64,000 nucleotides of DNA from assembly GCA_046329195.1 (NCBI GenBank), contig JAXLVB010000002.1:1550001-1614000 (forward strand), in the 5' to 3' direction. The stretch comes from JAXLVB01 sp046329195. GTDB lineage: Bacteria; Bacteroidota; Bacteroidia; Cytophagales; Spirosomataceae. The notes beneath the pieces are model-generated. The model was not told where the DNA came from. It worked only from the letters and a program-made list of their open reading frames with translations, and made no database searches. The position numbers were made by a program, and so were the translations under genes. How positions within the stretch are numbered: the stretch's first letter is position 1; every line of letters starts with the position of its first letter. Below, piece by piece: positions 53,310 through 62,419 of the stretch.

Positions 53310-53714
53310 CTACAACTTTTTAAATTCTTTGTAGTCACGCACGTAATCATTGGCATCGTAAGGGTGCGAAGCCAACGAAAGTTGGAAGGTTTCTTCGCTG
53401 TACGAAACGTAATGCCAAGTCTTAGGGGGCACATATAAGCCAATAGTAGGTCTATCCAGTACAAATTGGGTCTGCTCGCCGTCGAGTGTTTCGGTACTTA
53501 CTACCATTTTCCCTTTTACTGCTATCAGTAATTCTCCCGTTTGAATATGAGCCAAATATCCTCTATTGATACCCGAAGGCACATTGTACGTCCAGACCAC
53601 TCGCTGAATTTCAAATGGCAATTTTGCGTTAAAGCCATTCTCCACTACCGAGAGCATACCCGTTTCTTCTATTCCGAAAGCCGGAAACTCAAGCAAAAAA
53701 GGTTTCAATTGCAT
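53310..53714 (-). CDS. WxcM/FdtA-like cupin (sugar 3,4-ketoisomerase family)
   Basis: About 134 residues. A cupin with IQRVVWTYNVPSGINRGYLA, then HIQTGELLIAVKGKMVVSTE, VLDRPTIGLYVPPKTWHYVS and LSLASHPYDANDYVRDY. The YVPPKTWH and ASHPYDxxDYVRDY patterns are those of FdtA/WxcM-type dTDP-sugar 3,4-ketoisomerases, where a His in the cupin is catalytic. No dTDP-sugar genes are next to it; its neighbour is a GNAT gene, which may be the transferase. The ATG at 53714 is preferred. It has its own promoter within the GNAT gene's 3' end. Confidence 0.8.
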   Translation of the reverse strand: MQLKPFLLEFPAFGIEETGMLSVVENGFNAKLPFEIQRVVWTYNVPSGINRGYLAHIQTGELLIAVKGKMVVSTETLDGEQTQFVLDRPTIGLYVPPKTWHYVSYSEETFQLSLASHPYDANDYVRDYKEFKKL

Positions 53715-53800
53715 AGATTTTATCAAACATCCTTTTACTTATCCTTTTCAATGCAAGCGTCGGTTTATGCTGCCAAGGCATAGGGATGCAGGTGTGCCAA

Positions 53801-53830
53801 CAAAATTAATTGGCGTTGTGTCGTGTTCAA
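53801..53830 (-). promoter_or_regulatory. Promoter of the FdtA-like gene
   Basis: On the minus strand a TTG at 53830-53828 and TAATTTTG at 53808-53801 with a 19-base spacer. It overlaps the end of the GNAT gene by a few bases, so the FdtA-like gene is probably transcribed on its own, with a leader of about 80 bases. Confidence 0.55.
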
Positions 53831-54906
53831 ATTTCGGCTAAAAATACTATTTTTTCTGAGTCAATAGCCCCTAAATGTAGTTTAAAAGTATGCAATCCTG
53901 CATTTAAGCTACCTCCTACGGTCGAAATCCCTAAATCTAAGCACTCAAAATGCCTTTCTTTGGCCCAACCACCCAGTTTTTCGACCAATAGAACCGACGG
54001 GCTAAAATTTCGATAAGTTTCATCATAAAACGGCAAAAAATAATACAGTATCCGCTCGCTTACGGCTACACCCACACAACCCGCTATTAAACGATGTCCA
54101 TCAAAAACGCCAAAAAGCCGAAAGTGCTGTGGGAATTGCTGAAATAATGCCTGCAATTGCGCTAACGAAAGCGAAAGGGGGTAGTTGCGCCGCTGACGGG
54201 CTTCTACCAATAACTCATAATAAGCAGGTAAATCAGCATCGCTCAATTCCTTAAATTCAAACCCAGCCCGAACACATTTTCGAAAACGACGCTTTTCAGA
54301 AGGGTGAAAACGAAGAAAGCAATCATCGTTTCTCAAATCAAGGTGCTGATTCAATTCTGTGACTTCTCGCCGAAAGCCATGCTCTGTCAATATATTTTGA
54401 AGGATTTCACCACCCAGCTCATTAAACGCAGAAGGTGGTTGGGTGATTCGGATTGTCTTGATAGCATTGCGACGCCCCCAATTCAAGATTTTTTGAACAA
54501 AATGATGTAAGGATTCTTTACTCAACTGATTTGCCCATTCAATCCCCCCAAAAGTAGCTCTAAATGGACTAAGGGCTTCGCCCGATGGGCTAACAAAGCA
54601 ACTGAATCGAGCCTGAACGGTATTATTAGAAAGATTTTGTAAGTGAAATGTAAAATAATCGCCCCCTTGCTGCGAAGCCAAATGCTGGGGTTCGTTAAAC
54701 AGCATACGTTCAAAGTCAAATGTAATGGCGGGGTTATTACATAAGTTTCGGTACAGCACCGTCCGGTATTCTGAGGATGGCTGGTTGGTAGCGATGTCTG
54801 CCGTCAATAATTCTATGTTTTTAATCACAAAAGTAGTAGAATTATGGTGATTATTGCCTTGTATGATACATACGAGGTTACCATCGGTTTCGTTGTTTGG
54901 AAACAC
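53827..54906 (-). CDS. GNAT/FemAB-like acyltransferase
   Basis: About 359 residues from a GTG at 54906, or somewhat fewer: a -7 box (TAAATTTG on the minus strand) at 54915-54908 would set the start of transcription near 54901, and a later GTG at 54828 is the next option. The C-terminal half, from RLHPSEKRRFRKCVRAGFEF-type sequence with KELSDADLPAYYELLVEARQ to LFGVFDGHRLIAGCVGVAVS, is an acetyltransferase fold of the GNAT/FemAB superfamily. The N-terminal part is a related lower-similarity copy. Substrate unknown; the adjacent sugar ketoisomerase hints at an amino-sugar. Confidence 0.7.
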   Translation of the reverse strand: MFPNNETDGNLVCIIQGNNHHNSTTFVIKNIELLTADIATNQPSSEYRTVLYRNLCNNPAITFDFERMLFNEPQHLASQQGGDYFTFHLQNLSNNTVQARFSCFVSPSGEALSPFRATFGGIEWANQLSKESLHHFVQKILNWGRRNAIKTIRITQPPSAFNELGGEILQNILTEHGFRREVTELNQHLDLRNDDCFLRFHPSEKRRFRKCVRAGFEFKELSDADLPAYYELLVEARQRRNYPLSLSLAQLQALFQQFPQHFRLFGVFDGHRLIAGCVGVAVSERILYYFLPFYDETYRNFSPSVLLVEKLGGWAKERHFECLDLGISTVGGSLNAGLHTFKLHLGAIDSEKIVFLAEI

Positions 54907-55027
54907 CCAAATTTATAATTCGGTAATTTTGAAGCGAAAACAGTAGATAAAAACATCGGTATAAACAAATTTTACTTTATCATTGTCCCAACACAAAAGA
55001 CTTGCTTCCGTCTCAACTTTCATTCTT

Positions 55028-55921
55028 ATGTTTTACCTCATCATCAGCATTTTACTGTCCGTTTTGCTGCTTCTTAACTTTAGACTGTTTCCTCGCTTCA
55101 AAGTAAGCATTCAGCAAGCTATAATTTTTAATTACCCCGTTTGTTTTTTAACAGGAATTGTCTTAATGCCTGCTGGACAGCGCTTTACGATTGACCTTTC
55201 GGCCAATTGGACCTGGATGGCGTTGGCCTTAGGGGTGGGCTTCATCATCACGTTTATTCTTTCTGGAATCTCAACACTCCGAATGGGCATTACGGCCACT
55301 TCGTTGGCCAACAATATGTCATTGATTGTTCCGGTCTGCTTTAGCTTATTTATTTTAAAAACTGGTAAACCATTCGACTTGTTTAATTACATCGGGCTGA
55401 TGTTGGGGTTAGTCGCAGTTGGGTTAAGTGCGCTAAAAAAAGAAGACACCGATGGAACATCACATCGAAATCAGTTTGGGCTACCAATAGCTGTATTTGC
55501 GCTATATGGCATCACCAACACAACGATTAACTACATGAATTTCAAATACATACCTCGTCCCGACATGACCGTGACCGTGACCCTAACTATGGTGTTGGGC
55601 GCCGTTATAGCAGGCTTGGTTTTATTGGTTTATCGAATGGTGACCCAACATGAGAAAATTGAAAAACAGAATTTAATTGGAGCTATCAGCTTGGGTGTTC
55701 CTAATTTTTTGTCGTTTTACACCTTGCTCATGGCTTTGTCAGAATACCAGAACAACGGAGCCTTTGTATATCCACTTTACAACATTGGTGTTATATTGGT
55801 GGCCTCGGGAATGGCTGTTTTCATTTTCAAAGAAAAACTACTGGCTTCCAATAAGTTAGGATTGCTTTTAGCCGTAGTCGCTATCATTCTGATAAGTTGG
55901 CAAGAATTATTTATAGGTTAA
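55028..55921 (+). CDS. EamA/DMT-superfamily transporter
   Basis: About 297 residues with ten hydrophobic helices in two five-helix halves, as in the EamA drug/metabolite transporters. Helices include LIISILLSVLLLLNFRL, WMALALGVGFIITFILSG, LANNMSLIVPVCFSLFIL, LGVPNFLSFYTLLMALS and LGLLLAVVAIILISW. A GAF-type LPIAVFALYGITNT loop follows the first half. The substrate is unknown. The ATG at 55028 gives a typical N-terminal helix; the TTG at 54983 would add a polar extension. It precedes pncB by 59 bases and may be co-transcribed. Confidence 0.8.
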   Translation: MFYLIISILLSVLLLLNFRLFPRFKVSIQQAIIFNYPVCFLTGIVLMPAGQRFTIDLSANWTWMALALGVGFIITFILSGISTLRMGITATSLANNMSLIVPVCFSLFILKTGKPFDLFNYIGLMLGLVAVGLSALKKEDTDGTSHRNQFGLPIAVFALYGITNTTINYMNFKYIPRPDMTVTVTLTMVLGAVIAGLVLLVYRMVTQHEKIEKQNLIGAISLGVPNFLSFYTLLMALSEYQNNGAFVYPLYNIGVILVASGMAVFIFKEKLLASNKLGLLLAVVAIILISWQELFIG

Positions 55922-55980
55922 TTTGATAAAGCAATCCCCAGCATTTCTTTCATCGAATTTCCTTTTTTATTGTTACAACT

Positions 55981-57459
55981 ATGATTAACCGACTGTATCA
56001 TACCTCATTAGCCTTGCTAACTGACCTTTACCAACTCACGATGTCGTATGGGTATTGGAAGTCAGGAACTGCCGAAAAAGAAGCTGTTTTTAATTTATAC
56101 TACCGAAAAAATCCCTTCCAGGGCGGTTATGCCATTTCGTGTGGTTTGGAGAGTGTCATTAGTTTCTTACGGGAATTTCAATTTGACCCCGAAGACATCA
56201 TGTATTTAGCTACCTTAGAAGGAAACGACGGTCACCCTTTGTTTGAAAAAGCATTTCTGGAATATTTAGCCAAACTCCGCTTTACTTGCGACATAGACGC
56301 TATTCCAGAAGGTACGGTGGTGTTTCCGAATGAACCGTTAGTTCGGGTCAAAGGACCCATACTCCAATGCCAACTCATTGAAACACCGCTCCTTACTCTC
56401 ATCAATTTCCAAACGTTGATTGCAACCAAAGCTGCTCGCTTACGAGGCGTAGCTGGGCAAGACCAACTACTGGAATTTGGGCTTCGGCGAGCTCAAGGCA
56501 TTGATGGTGGCGTAACGGCCAGTAGAGCTGCTTACTTAGGAGGTTGCGATGCCACCTCTAACGTGCTGGCAGGTAAAGTGCACAACATCCCCGTGCGAGG
56601 TACACATGCACACAGTTGGGTGATGTCGTTTGAATCTGAAATAGAAGCCTTTGAAACGTATGCAGAAGTGCTGCCCAACAATTGCGTATTTTTGGTAGAT
56701 ACGTACAACACCATTGAAGGTGTCAAAAATGCTATCAAAGTAGGAGAAAAACTTCGGCAGAATGGGCACAAACTCGCAGGGATTCGCCTTGACTCTGGCG
56801 ATTTGGCCTATTTTTCGATTGAGGCCCGCAAACTCTTAGATGCAGCTGGTTTTCAGGACGCTATGATTGTGGCGAGTAACGATTTAGACGAAAACATTAT
56901 TGCCAGTTTGAAAGACCAAAAGGCACAAATCAACGTGTGGGGCGTTGGGACTAAACTCGTAACAGGCAACGACCAACCAGCCCTGGGTGGCGTTTACAAA
57001 TTAGCAGCCATTAAAGACGACGAAGGCGAATGGGCATATAAAGTGAAGCTTTCTGAACAGGCCATTAAAGTTTCAACACCAGGGATTCAGCAAGTACGAA
57101 GGTTTCGGAATACACAAGGTTTTGTGGCGGATATGATTTATAACGAAGAGGCGTTTCATGATGGCACAGCCACCATGATTGATCCTTTTGACTTCACAAA
57201 ACGGCGACAGTTTGATGCCCAGATGAGTTATGAAGATTTACTCGTCTCCATTTTCCGAAATGGTCAGTTGGTGTATGACATGCCTACAATTCAGGAAATC
57301 AAGCAAAAAGTAACGACACAACTCGCCCAGTTCCATCCGGGTATTCGGCGATTTGTGAACCCACATACGTATCCTGTAGGCCTTGAGAAAGGGCTGTATG
57401 ACTTCAAAACAGAATTGATTATTAAACTTCGAGAAGAACGGACTGGGGAGAAATTGTAA
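55981..57459 (+). CDS. pncB: Nicotinate phosphoribosyltransferase
   Basis: PncB makes nicotinate mononucleotide from nicotinate, PRPP and ATP in NAD salvage. The 492-residue protein has LLTDLYQLTMSYGYWKSG at the N-terminus, TLINFQTLIATKAARLRG, DGGVTASRAAYLGGCDATSN, VRGTHAHSWVMSF (the phosphorylated His) and VWGVGTKLVTGNDQPALGGV. Together with nadE 1 kb away, it provides the flanking steps of NAD synthesis; nadD must be elsewhere. It converges with the threonine dehydratase gene. Confidence 0.94.
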   Translation: MINRLYHTSLALLTDLYQLTMSYGYWKSGTAEKEAVFNLYYRKNPFQGGYAISCGLESVISFLREFQFDPEDIMYLATLEGNDGHPLFEKAFLEYLAKLRFTCDIDAIPEGTVVFPNEPLVRVKGPILQCQLIETPLLTLINFQTLIATKAARLRGVAGQDQLLEFGLRRAQGIDGGVTASRAAYLGGCDATSNVLAGKVHNIPVRGTHAHSWVMSFESEIEAFETYAEVLPNNCVFLVDTYNTIEGVKNAIKVGEKLRQNGHKLAGIRLDSGDLAYFSIEARKLLDAAGFQDAMIVASNDLDENIIASLKDQKAQINVWGVGTKLVTGNDQPALGGVYKLAAIKDDEGEWAYKVKLSEQAIKVSTPGIQQVRRFRNTQGFVADMIYNEEAFHDGTATMIDPFDFTKRRQFDAQMSYEDLLVSIFRNGQLVYDMPTIQEIKQKVTTQLAQFHPGIRRFVNPHTYPVGLEKGLYDFKTELIIKLREERTGEKL

Positions 57460-57471
57460 ATTTATACGTCC

Positions 57472-58419
57472 TTAAAACTGAATTTTACCCAAATCCACAT
57501 TGCCGCCCGAAATCACGATTCCGACTCGTTTTCCAGCAAATCGCTCTTTATTGGCCAATAAAGCCGCCAATGGAACAGCTCCAGAAGGTTCCACGATGAT
57601 TTTCATGCGCTCCCATAACAGCCGCATGGTAGCTAAGATTTGATCGTCATTGGCCAGCAAAATATCGGCCACATGTTTTCGGATAATTTCTAAGGTCTTG
57701 TCACTCAGGTTGGTTAACAAACCATCGGCTATGGTTTTGATATAAGGAGCCTTTTCAATCTTGCCAGACTGAAACGAAAAAATGGCATCGGCAGCCCCTT
57801 CGGGTTCACCTGCAATCACTTGGCAGTTAGGCGTTAGGTAATGAACTGTCAGTGCCGTACCACTGAGCAATCCACCGCCGCCAACGGGCGTCATGATGAT
57901 GTCAAACTCACCATAGTCCTCAATTAATTCTTTAGCTGCCGTAGCTTGTCCTGCAATGACTCGATAATCATCGAAGGGATGAACAAACGTTGCCCCAGTT
58001 CGTTCAATCACCTGATTGACAGTATCTTCACGAGCCTGTAGGTTATTATCACAAAAGAAAATTTCAGCCCCATAGCCAGCCACCGCATCTGATTTCACTT
58101 TGGGCGAATTTTGAGGCATCACAATATACGCTTTAGCCCCTAGCATCTGAGCGGCATAGGCAATGGCCTGTGCATGGTTACCTGACGAATGGGTAGCAAT
58201 TCCCTTTTGGCGGTCTTCCTCACTCAACGACAGTACCGAATTTACCCCGCCTCTGGCCTTGAAAGCTCCTATCTTTTGAAAGTTCTCACATTTAAAAAAC
58301 ACCTCACACCCTGCTATTTTATTAATAGTCTGGCACGTCATTACTGGAGTGCGATGTACATACGGGCGAACTCGCTCGTGGGCAGCCTGAATAGACGAAA
58401 GGGTAGGTATTTGACTCAT
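57472..58419 (-). CDS. Threonine/serine dehydratase (PLP, fold type II)
   Basis: A 315-residue enzyme from the ATG at 58419, which agrees with the promoter at 58447-58474. It has the cofactor Lys54 in NFQKIGAFKARG, the substrate loop SSGNHAQAIAYA, the glycine-rich phosphate loop PVGGGGLLSGTAL and a conserved end VISGGNVDL. It lacks the ACT regulatory domain of IlvA, so it is of the catabolic TdcB or serine-racemase type. Reactions: threonine to 2-oxobutyrate, or serine to pyruvate. It is divergent from nadE, with overlapping promoters. Confidence 0.9.
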   Translation of the reverse strand: MSQIPTLSSIQAAHERVRPYVHRTPVMTCQTINKIAGCEVFFKCENFQKIGAFKARGGVNSVLSLSEEDRQKGIATHSSGNHAQAIAYAAQMLGAKAYIVMPQNSPKVKSDAVAGYGAEIFFCDNNLQAREDTVNQVIERTGATFVHPFDDYRVIAGQATAAKELIEDYGEFDIIMTPVGGGGLLSGTALTVHYLTPNCQVIAGEPEGAADAIFSFQSGKIEKAPYIKTIADGLLTNLSDKTLEIIRKHVADILLANDDQILATMRLLWERMKIIVEPSGAVPLAALLANKERFAGKRVGIVISGGNVDLGKIQF

Positions 58420-58446
58420 TGTTGATGATTTTGCAAACTTATTGGC

Positions 58447-58490
58447 CAAAATTAATGTATTTTGATTGTAGCAACATACTATTAGTTTTG
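58447..58490. promoter_or_regulatory. Overlapping divergent promoters, dehydratase and nadE
   Basis: Minus strand: TTG at 58474-58472 and TAATTTTG at 58454-58447 with a 17-base spacer (dehydratase gene, start 58419). Plus strand: TTG at 58462-58464 and TAGTTTTG at 58483-58490 with an 18-base spacer (nadE, start 58546). The two promoters interleave, so polymerase can bind only one at a time. Confidence 0.6.
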
Positions 58491-58545
58491 TGCGTCAACA
58501 AAATTTTCGTTGTTGACCAGCCACAAGTAAGCTTATTTTTCGCCC

Positions 58546-60570
58546 ATGAAACTCATCAAAATCGCAGCTGGTGTGCTCAACCAAACCCCTTTGGCTTGGG
58601 AAAGCAATAAAAAACACATATTAAATTGCATCGAAGAAGCTAAAAATCAAAACGTTAGCTTGTTGTGCCTTCCCGAACTGTGCATTACGGGCTACGGTTG
58701 TGAAGACATGTTTTTTGCCAATAGTACCTGCCAAATCGCCCTTCAAATTTTAGAGGAAATCGCTCCGCACACGGCAGGAATTATTGTGTCGGTTGGATTA
58801 CCTGTGCAGCTCAACAACCGAGTGTATAACGCCGCCTGTTTGTTGGTCAATAAACAAATTCGTGGATTTGCGCTCAAACAAAATCTTGCTAACAACGGGA
58901 TTCACTACGAAACTCGTTGGTTTCATGCGTGGCAACCCGGTGATCGTACCGAGCTGAAAGTGGGGAATTTGAACTATCCTGCTGGAGATATTTTGTTTGA
59001 GATTGGTGGCGTTCGGGTTGGGTTTGAAATCTGCGAAGATGCTTGGATTGCCAATCGGCCAGGTCGGTCGCTGTATCAGCGGGGAGTAGATATTATTTTG
59101 AATCCTTCGGCCAGTCATTTTGGCTTTTTCAAGACCTTTACCCGTGAACGATTTGTACAAGATGGCTCCCGTGCCTTTGGCTGTACGTACCTCTATACCA
59201 ATATGTTGGGTAACGAATCGGGGCGGGCTATTTTTGATGGGGACGCCATGATTGCCCAAGCTGGCGAAATGTTGGTGTCAGGCAAGCGCTTTACATTTAC
59301 AGACCATTATTTTGTAACGGCGGTCATTGATATCGAGAAAACCCGATTAGACCAAACGCAAAACCGCACTTCATTCAATTCAGCTGCTCAAGGTTTAAAA
59401 GTCAATGTGGACTTTGATTTTGACGACATCAAGCCCGAGCGAAATGTCTATGCGCTCGAAGATTGGGAGGCAAAAGGTTACCAAAAAGAGGAAGAATTTG
59501 CCAGAGCCATCGCCTTGGCGCTGTTTGATTATTTGCGAAAAAGTCGCTCCAATGGCTTTGTCATTTCGTTATCAGGTGGAGCCGATTCTTCGGCCATCAC
59601 GGCGTTATGTTACTTGGCTATTGAGTTAGGCATCGAAAGTTTAGGGTTAGAAGGTTTCAAACAAAAATTGGGATACATCAAGGCGATTCAGGATTGCAAA
59701 ACAGCCAAAGAAATTTCCAATAAGTTGATTTTCAACGTTTATCAAGGCACTCAAAATTCGTCGTCTTCTACTCGTAACTCCGCTACAATGTTAGCGCAGG
59801 ACCTCAACACTACCTTTTTTGACATTGACATCAACAATATCGTTGAAGAATACAAAGGGTTGATTCAAGGTGCGATTGGTCGTAAGCTCGATTGGGGAAC
59901 CGACGACATTGCTTTGCAAAACATTCAGGCTCGGGTACGTGCTCCAAGCGCATGGCTATTGGCTAACCTCAACAACTGTCTGCTGTTGGCCACCTCCAAT
60001 CGTTCAGAAGCAGCTGTTGGCTATGCTACGATGGATGGCGACACGGCAGGTTCGATTAGCCCATTGGCTGGCATAGATAAATTTTGGCTTCGGAAATGGT
60101 TGCTATGGCTCGAACAAGTTGGCCTAGGTGGAAAACTCAAAATTGCTGGGTTGAACGGAGTGAATAACTTGCAACCAACGGCCGAGCTACGTCCACTTGA
60201 CCAAAAACAAACCGATGAGGACGACCTAATGCCTTATGACGTATTGAACGAAATAGAAACCATTGCGATTCGGGACAAACAGCCTCCTGTAGAAGTTTAC
60301 AAACTGCTCGAACTCAAGTTTGGAGAGGTGTATTCGTCCGAAAAACGATTACTTTGGATTGAGCGATTCTTCAAACTATGGAGCAGAAACCAGTGGAAAC
60401 GAGAACGTTATGCGCCTGCCTTCCATGTAGATGACCGCAATCTGGACCCACGAACCTGGTGCCGATTCCCGATATTATCTGGCGGTTTTGAGCGTGAACT
60501 AGCTGAGTTACGAGAGTACGTTTCGCATCGCCACAGCTCCAGTTCACGAAAAGGAAAAATTGGATTTTGA
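58546..60570 (+). CDS. nadE: Glutamine-dependent NAD+ synthase
   Basis: The 674-residue enzyme amidates nicotinate adenine dinucleotide with ammonia released from glutamine. The N-terminal nitrilase domain carries the triad Glu44 (LPELCITGYG), Lys111 (KQNLAN) and Cys163 (FEICEDAW). The C-terminal synthetase domain has the P-loop SLSGGADSSAITAL and NLNNCLLLATSNRSEAAVGY. The eukaryote-like long form is usual in Bacteroidota. The next gene, a HAD phosphatase, starts 14 bases on. Confidence 0.95.
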   Translation: MKLIKIAAGVLNQTPLAWESNKKHILNCIEEAKNQNVSLLCLPELCITGYGCEDMFFANSTCQIALQILEEIAPHTAGIIVSVGLPVQLNNRVYNAACLLVNKQIRGFALKQNLANNGIHYETRWFHAWQPGDRTELKVGNLNYPAGDILFEIGGVRVGFEICEDAWIANRPGRSLYQRGVDIILNPSASHFGFFKTFTRERFVQDGSRAFGCTYLYTNMLGNESGRAIFDGDAMIAQAGEMLVSGKRFTFTDHYFVTAVIDIEKTRLDQTQNRTSFNSAAQGLKVNVDFDFDDIKPERNVYALEDWEAKGYQKEEEFARAIALALFDYLRKSRSNGFVISLSGGADSSAITALCYLAIELGIESLGLEGFKQKLGYIKAIQDCKTAKEISNKLIFNVYQGTQNSSSSTRNSATMLAQDLNTTFFDIDINNIVEEYKGLIQGAIGRKLDWGTDDIALQNIQARVRAPSAWLLANLNNCLLLATSNRSEAAVGYATMDGDTAGSISPLAGIDKFWLRKWLLWLEQVGLGGKLKIAGLNGVNNLQPTAELRPLDQKQTDEDDLMPYDVLNEIETIAIRDKQPPVEVYKLLELKFGEVYSSEKRLLWIERFFKLWSRNQWKRERYAPAFHVDDRNLDPRTWCRFPILSGGFERELAELREYVSHRHSSSSRKGKIGF

Positions 60571-60584
60571 TTCCCTCTTTGGCT

Positions 60585-61199
60585 ATGATTACAACCATTG
60601 TATTTGACTTAGGTGGCGTCTTGATTGATTGGAATCCTGAATACGTTTTTAAACAGGTGATTCCTGACGATGAAAAACGTCGTTATTTTTTTGAGCACAT
60701 CTGCACGCATGACTGGAACGAAGCACAAGACGCTGGGCGGCCTTTAGCAGAGGCTACTCAGCTGCTAGTTAACCAATTTCCTGATTGGGAAATTGAGATA
60801 AGAGCCTATTATGGCCAATGGGAACACATGCTGGGCGAACCGGTGCATGGCACTGTTGAAATCCTTTCAAAAGCCCTTGCCCATCCTAACTATCGGGTTT
60901 ATGCCCTCACCAATTGGTCTGCCGAAACGTGGGAAATCGTCCTAAAGATTGACCGCTTTCAATTTTTACATTGGTTTGAGGGGGTAGTGGTGTCTGGACA
61001 AGAAAAAACTCGAAAACCATTTCGAGAGATATATGAAATTTTACTTCATCGCTATGACTTAGTTCCTCAGCAGACCTTATTCATAGACGATAACCTTCGG
61101 AATGTGGTCGCCGCCCAGCAATTGAATTTTCAGACTATCCATTTTCAATCGCCAGCCCAATTAGAACAAACATTACACCAATTGGGCATCCAATTATGA
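60585..61199 (+). CDS. HAD-superfamily phosphatase
   Basis: The 204-residue protein has HAD motif I (FDLGGVLIDWNP), which has Gly rather than Asp in the fourth place, as in many HAD-IA epoxide-hydrolase-like phosphatases; motif II Thr/Ser in YALTNWSAETWE; Lys in GQEKTRKPFREIYE; and motif IV FIDDNLRNVVAAQQL. Substrate unknown. The start was put at the ATG 60585 because motif I follows directly. Its stop overlaps the NamZ-like start by four bases (ATGA). Confidence 0.85.
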   Translation: MITTIVFDLGGVLIDWNPEYVFKQVIPDDEKRRYFFEHICTHDWNEAQDAGRPLAEATQLLVNQFPDWEIEIRAYYGQWEHMLGEPVHGTVEILSKALAHPNYRVYALTNWSAETWEIVLKIDRFQFLHWFEGVVVSGQEKTRKPFREIYEILLHRYDLVPQQTLFIDDNLRNVVAAQQLNFQTIHFQSPAQLEQTLHQLGIQL

Positions 61200-62380
61200 A
61201 ACCACCCGTTCTTTTTGGTATTGATATACTTGTACAACATCCTGCTATACTACAGGGCAAACGGGTAGGTTTAGTTACCAATCGAGCTGCATTTTGCAAC
61301 ACTGCCCCCTATTTGCCATCAAGCTTGGCATTGGTGCAGGCAGGTGTTAACCTAACAGTCTTGTTTTCGCCAGAACATGGGTTTGGGGCCACTGCGGCGG
61401 ATGGTTCTTTTGTTTCGCATGGCATTGAGCCCTTAACCGGTCTTCCAGTTGTCAGCCTTTATGGCGATTCCTTTCGCCCGAAACCAACTGATTTACAACA
61501 CCTTGACTTACTTCTGTATGACCTTCCAGACATTGGTACTCGTTTTTACACCTATGTTTGGACGTTATCTTACGTAATGGAGGCCTGTGCCGAAGCTAAT
61601 GTACCACTTTGGATAGCCGACCGACCCAATCCAGTTGGGGGGAATCTCCATCAAGCAGAAGGTCCGCTTTTAGACGAAATCCAATGTTCATCGTTTATTG
61701 GTCGCTGGGACATTCCAATTCGACATTCGCTCACAGTGGGAGAATTAGCCAAATTGTGGCAAGCCGAAAAAAATATAACCATTGACTTAACAGTAATCTC
61801 TACTCAACATTGGCATCGCAAAGATTATTTGGCAGGATGGCATGACCATTTTTATCCACCTTCACCCGCTATTACCCAGCCTCAAACAGCGCTGATTTAC
61901 TTGGCCACCTGTTTTTTGGAAGGTACCAATGTATCCGAAGGACGAGGTACCCCCACTCCTTTTTTGGTCGTGGGAGCCCCTTGGTTAAACACCGAAGCGA
62001 TAGTAGAGCCATTAAACAACGTTGCCGATGGTGCTTTGCTCATAGAACAAATTTCTTTCACACCTACCGAAAGTAAGTATGCTTACCAAGCATGTAACGG
62101 CCTTTCGTTTCAGTTGCTCAGTCCACACCAATTCAAACCCATAGAAACAGGTTTACATCTCATTGCATTACTCAAAAAAACACATCCTTCTGATTTTCAG
62201 TGGAAAACGTACCCAACCGTTGCCAATCCTTCGGGCGAATACCACTTTGACTTACTCACAGGCGACAAAGAAGTAAGACTGCATCTTGAATCTGACCCGG
62301 ACGATTTCATCCAATCAATTCCACACTATACAAGCACCAAAAATTGGACAAATCGTGTGAAATCATTCCTTTTGTACTAA
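61196..62380 (+). CDS. NamZ-like (DUF1343) protein without signal peptide
   Basis: A 394-residue protein with the DUF1343/NamZ fold: GKRVGLVTNRAAFC near residue 22, VLFSPEHGFGATAADGSFVS (His-Glu-containing motif), LDLLLYDLPDIGTRFYTYVW, WIADRPNPVGGN, HSLTVGELAKLW and TNVSEGRGTPTPFLVVGAPW. NamZ is an exo-beta-N-acetylmuramidase of peptidoglycan recycling. The N-terminus MKPPVLFGIDILVQHP has no signal peptide, unlike most members, which suggests a cytoplasmic step. It overlaps the HAD gene start-to-stop and lies 39 bases before coaX. Confidence 0.85.
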   Translation: MKPPVLFGIDILVQHPAILQGKRVGLVTNRAAFCNTAPYLPSSLALVQAGVNLTVLFSPEHGFGATAADGSFVSHGIEPLTGLPVVSLYGDSFRPKPTDLQHLDLLLYDLPDIGTRFYTYVWTLSYVMEACAEANVPLWIADRPNPVGGNLHQAEGPLLDEIQCSSFIGRWDIPIRHSLTVGELAKLWQAEKNITIDLTVISTQHWHRKDYLAGWHDHFYPPSPAITQPQTALIYLATCFLEGTNVSEGRGTPTPFLVVGAPWLNTEAIVEPLNNVADGALLIEQISFTPTESKYAYQACNGLSFQLLSPHQFKPIETGLHLIALLKKTHPSDFQWKTYPTVANPSGEYHFDLLTGDKEVRLHLESDPDDFIQSIPHYTSTKNWTNRVKSFLLY

Positions 62381-62419
62381 TTTGGCAACTCAATGCAACT
62401 ACGCTAATCAAACCTTCTC

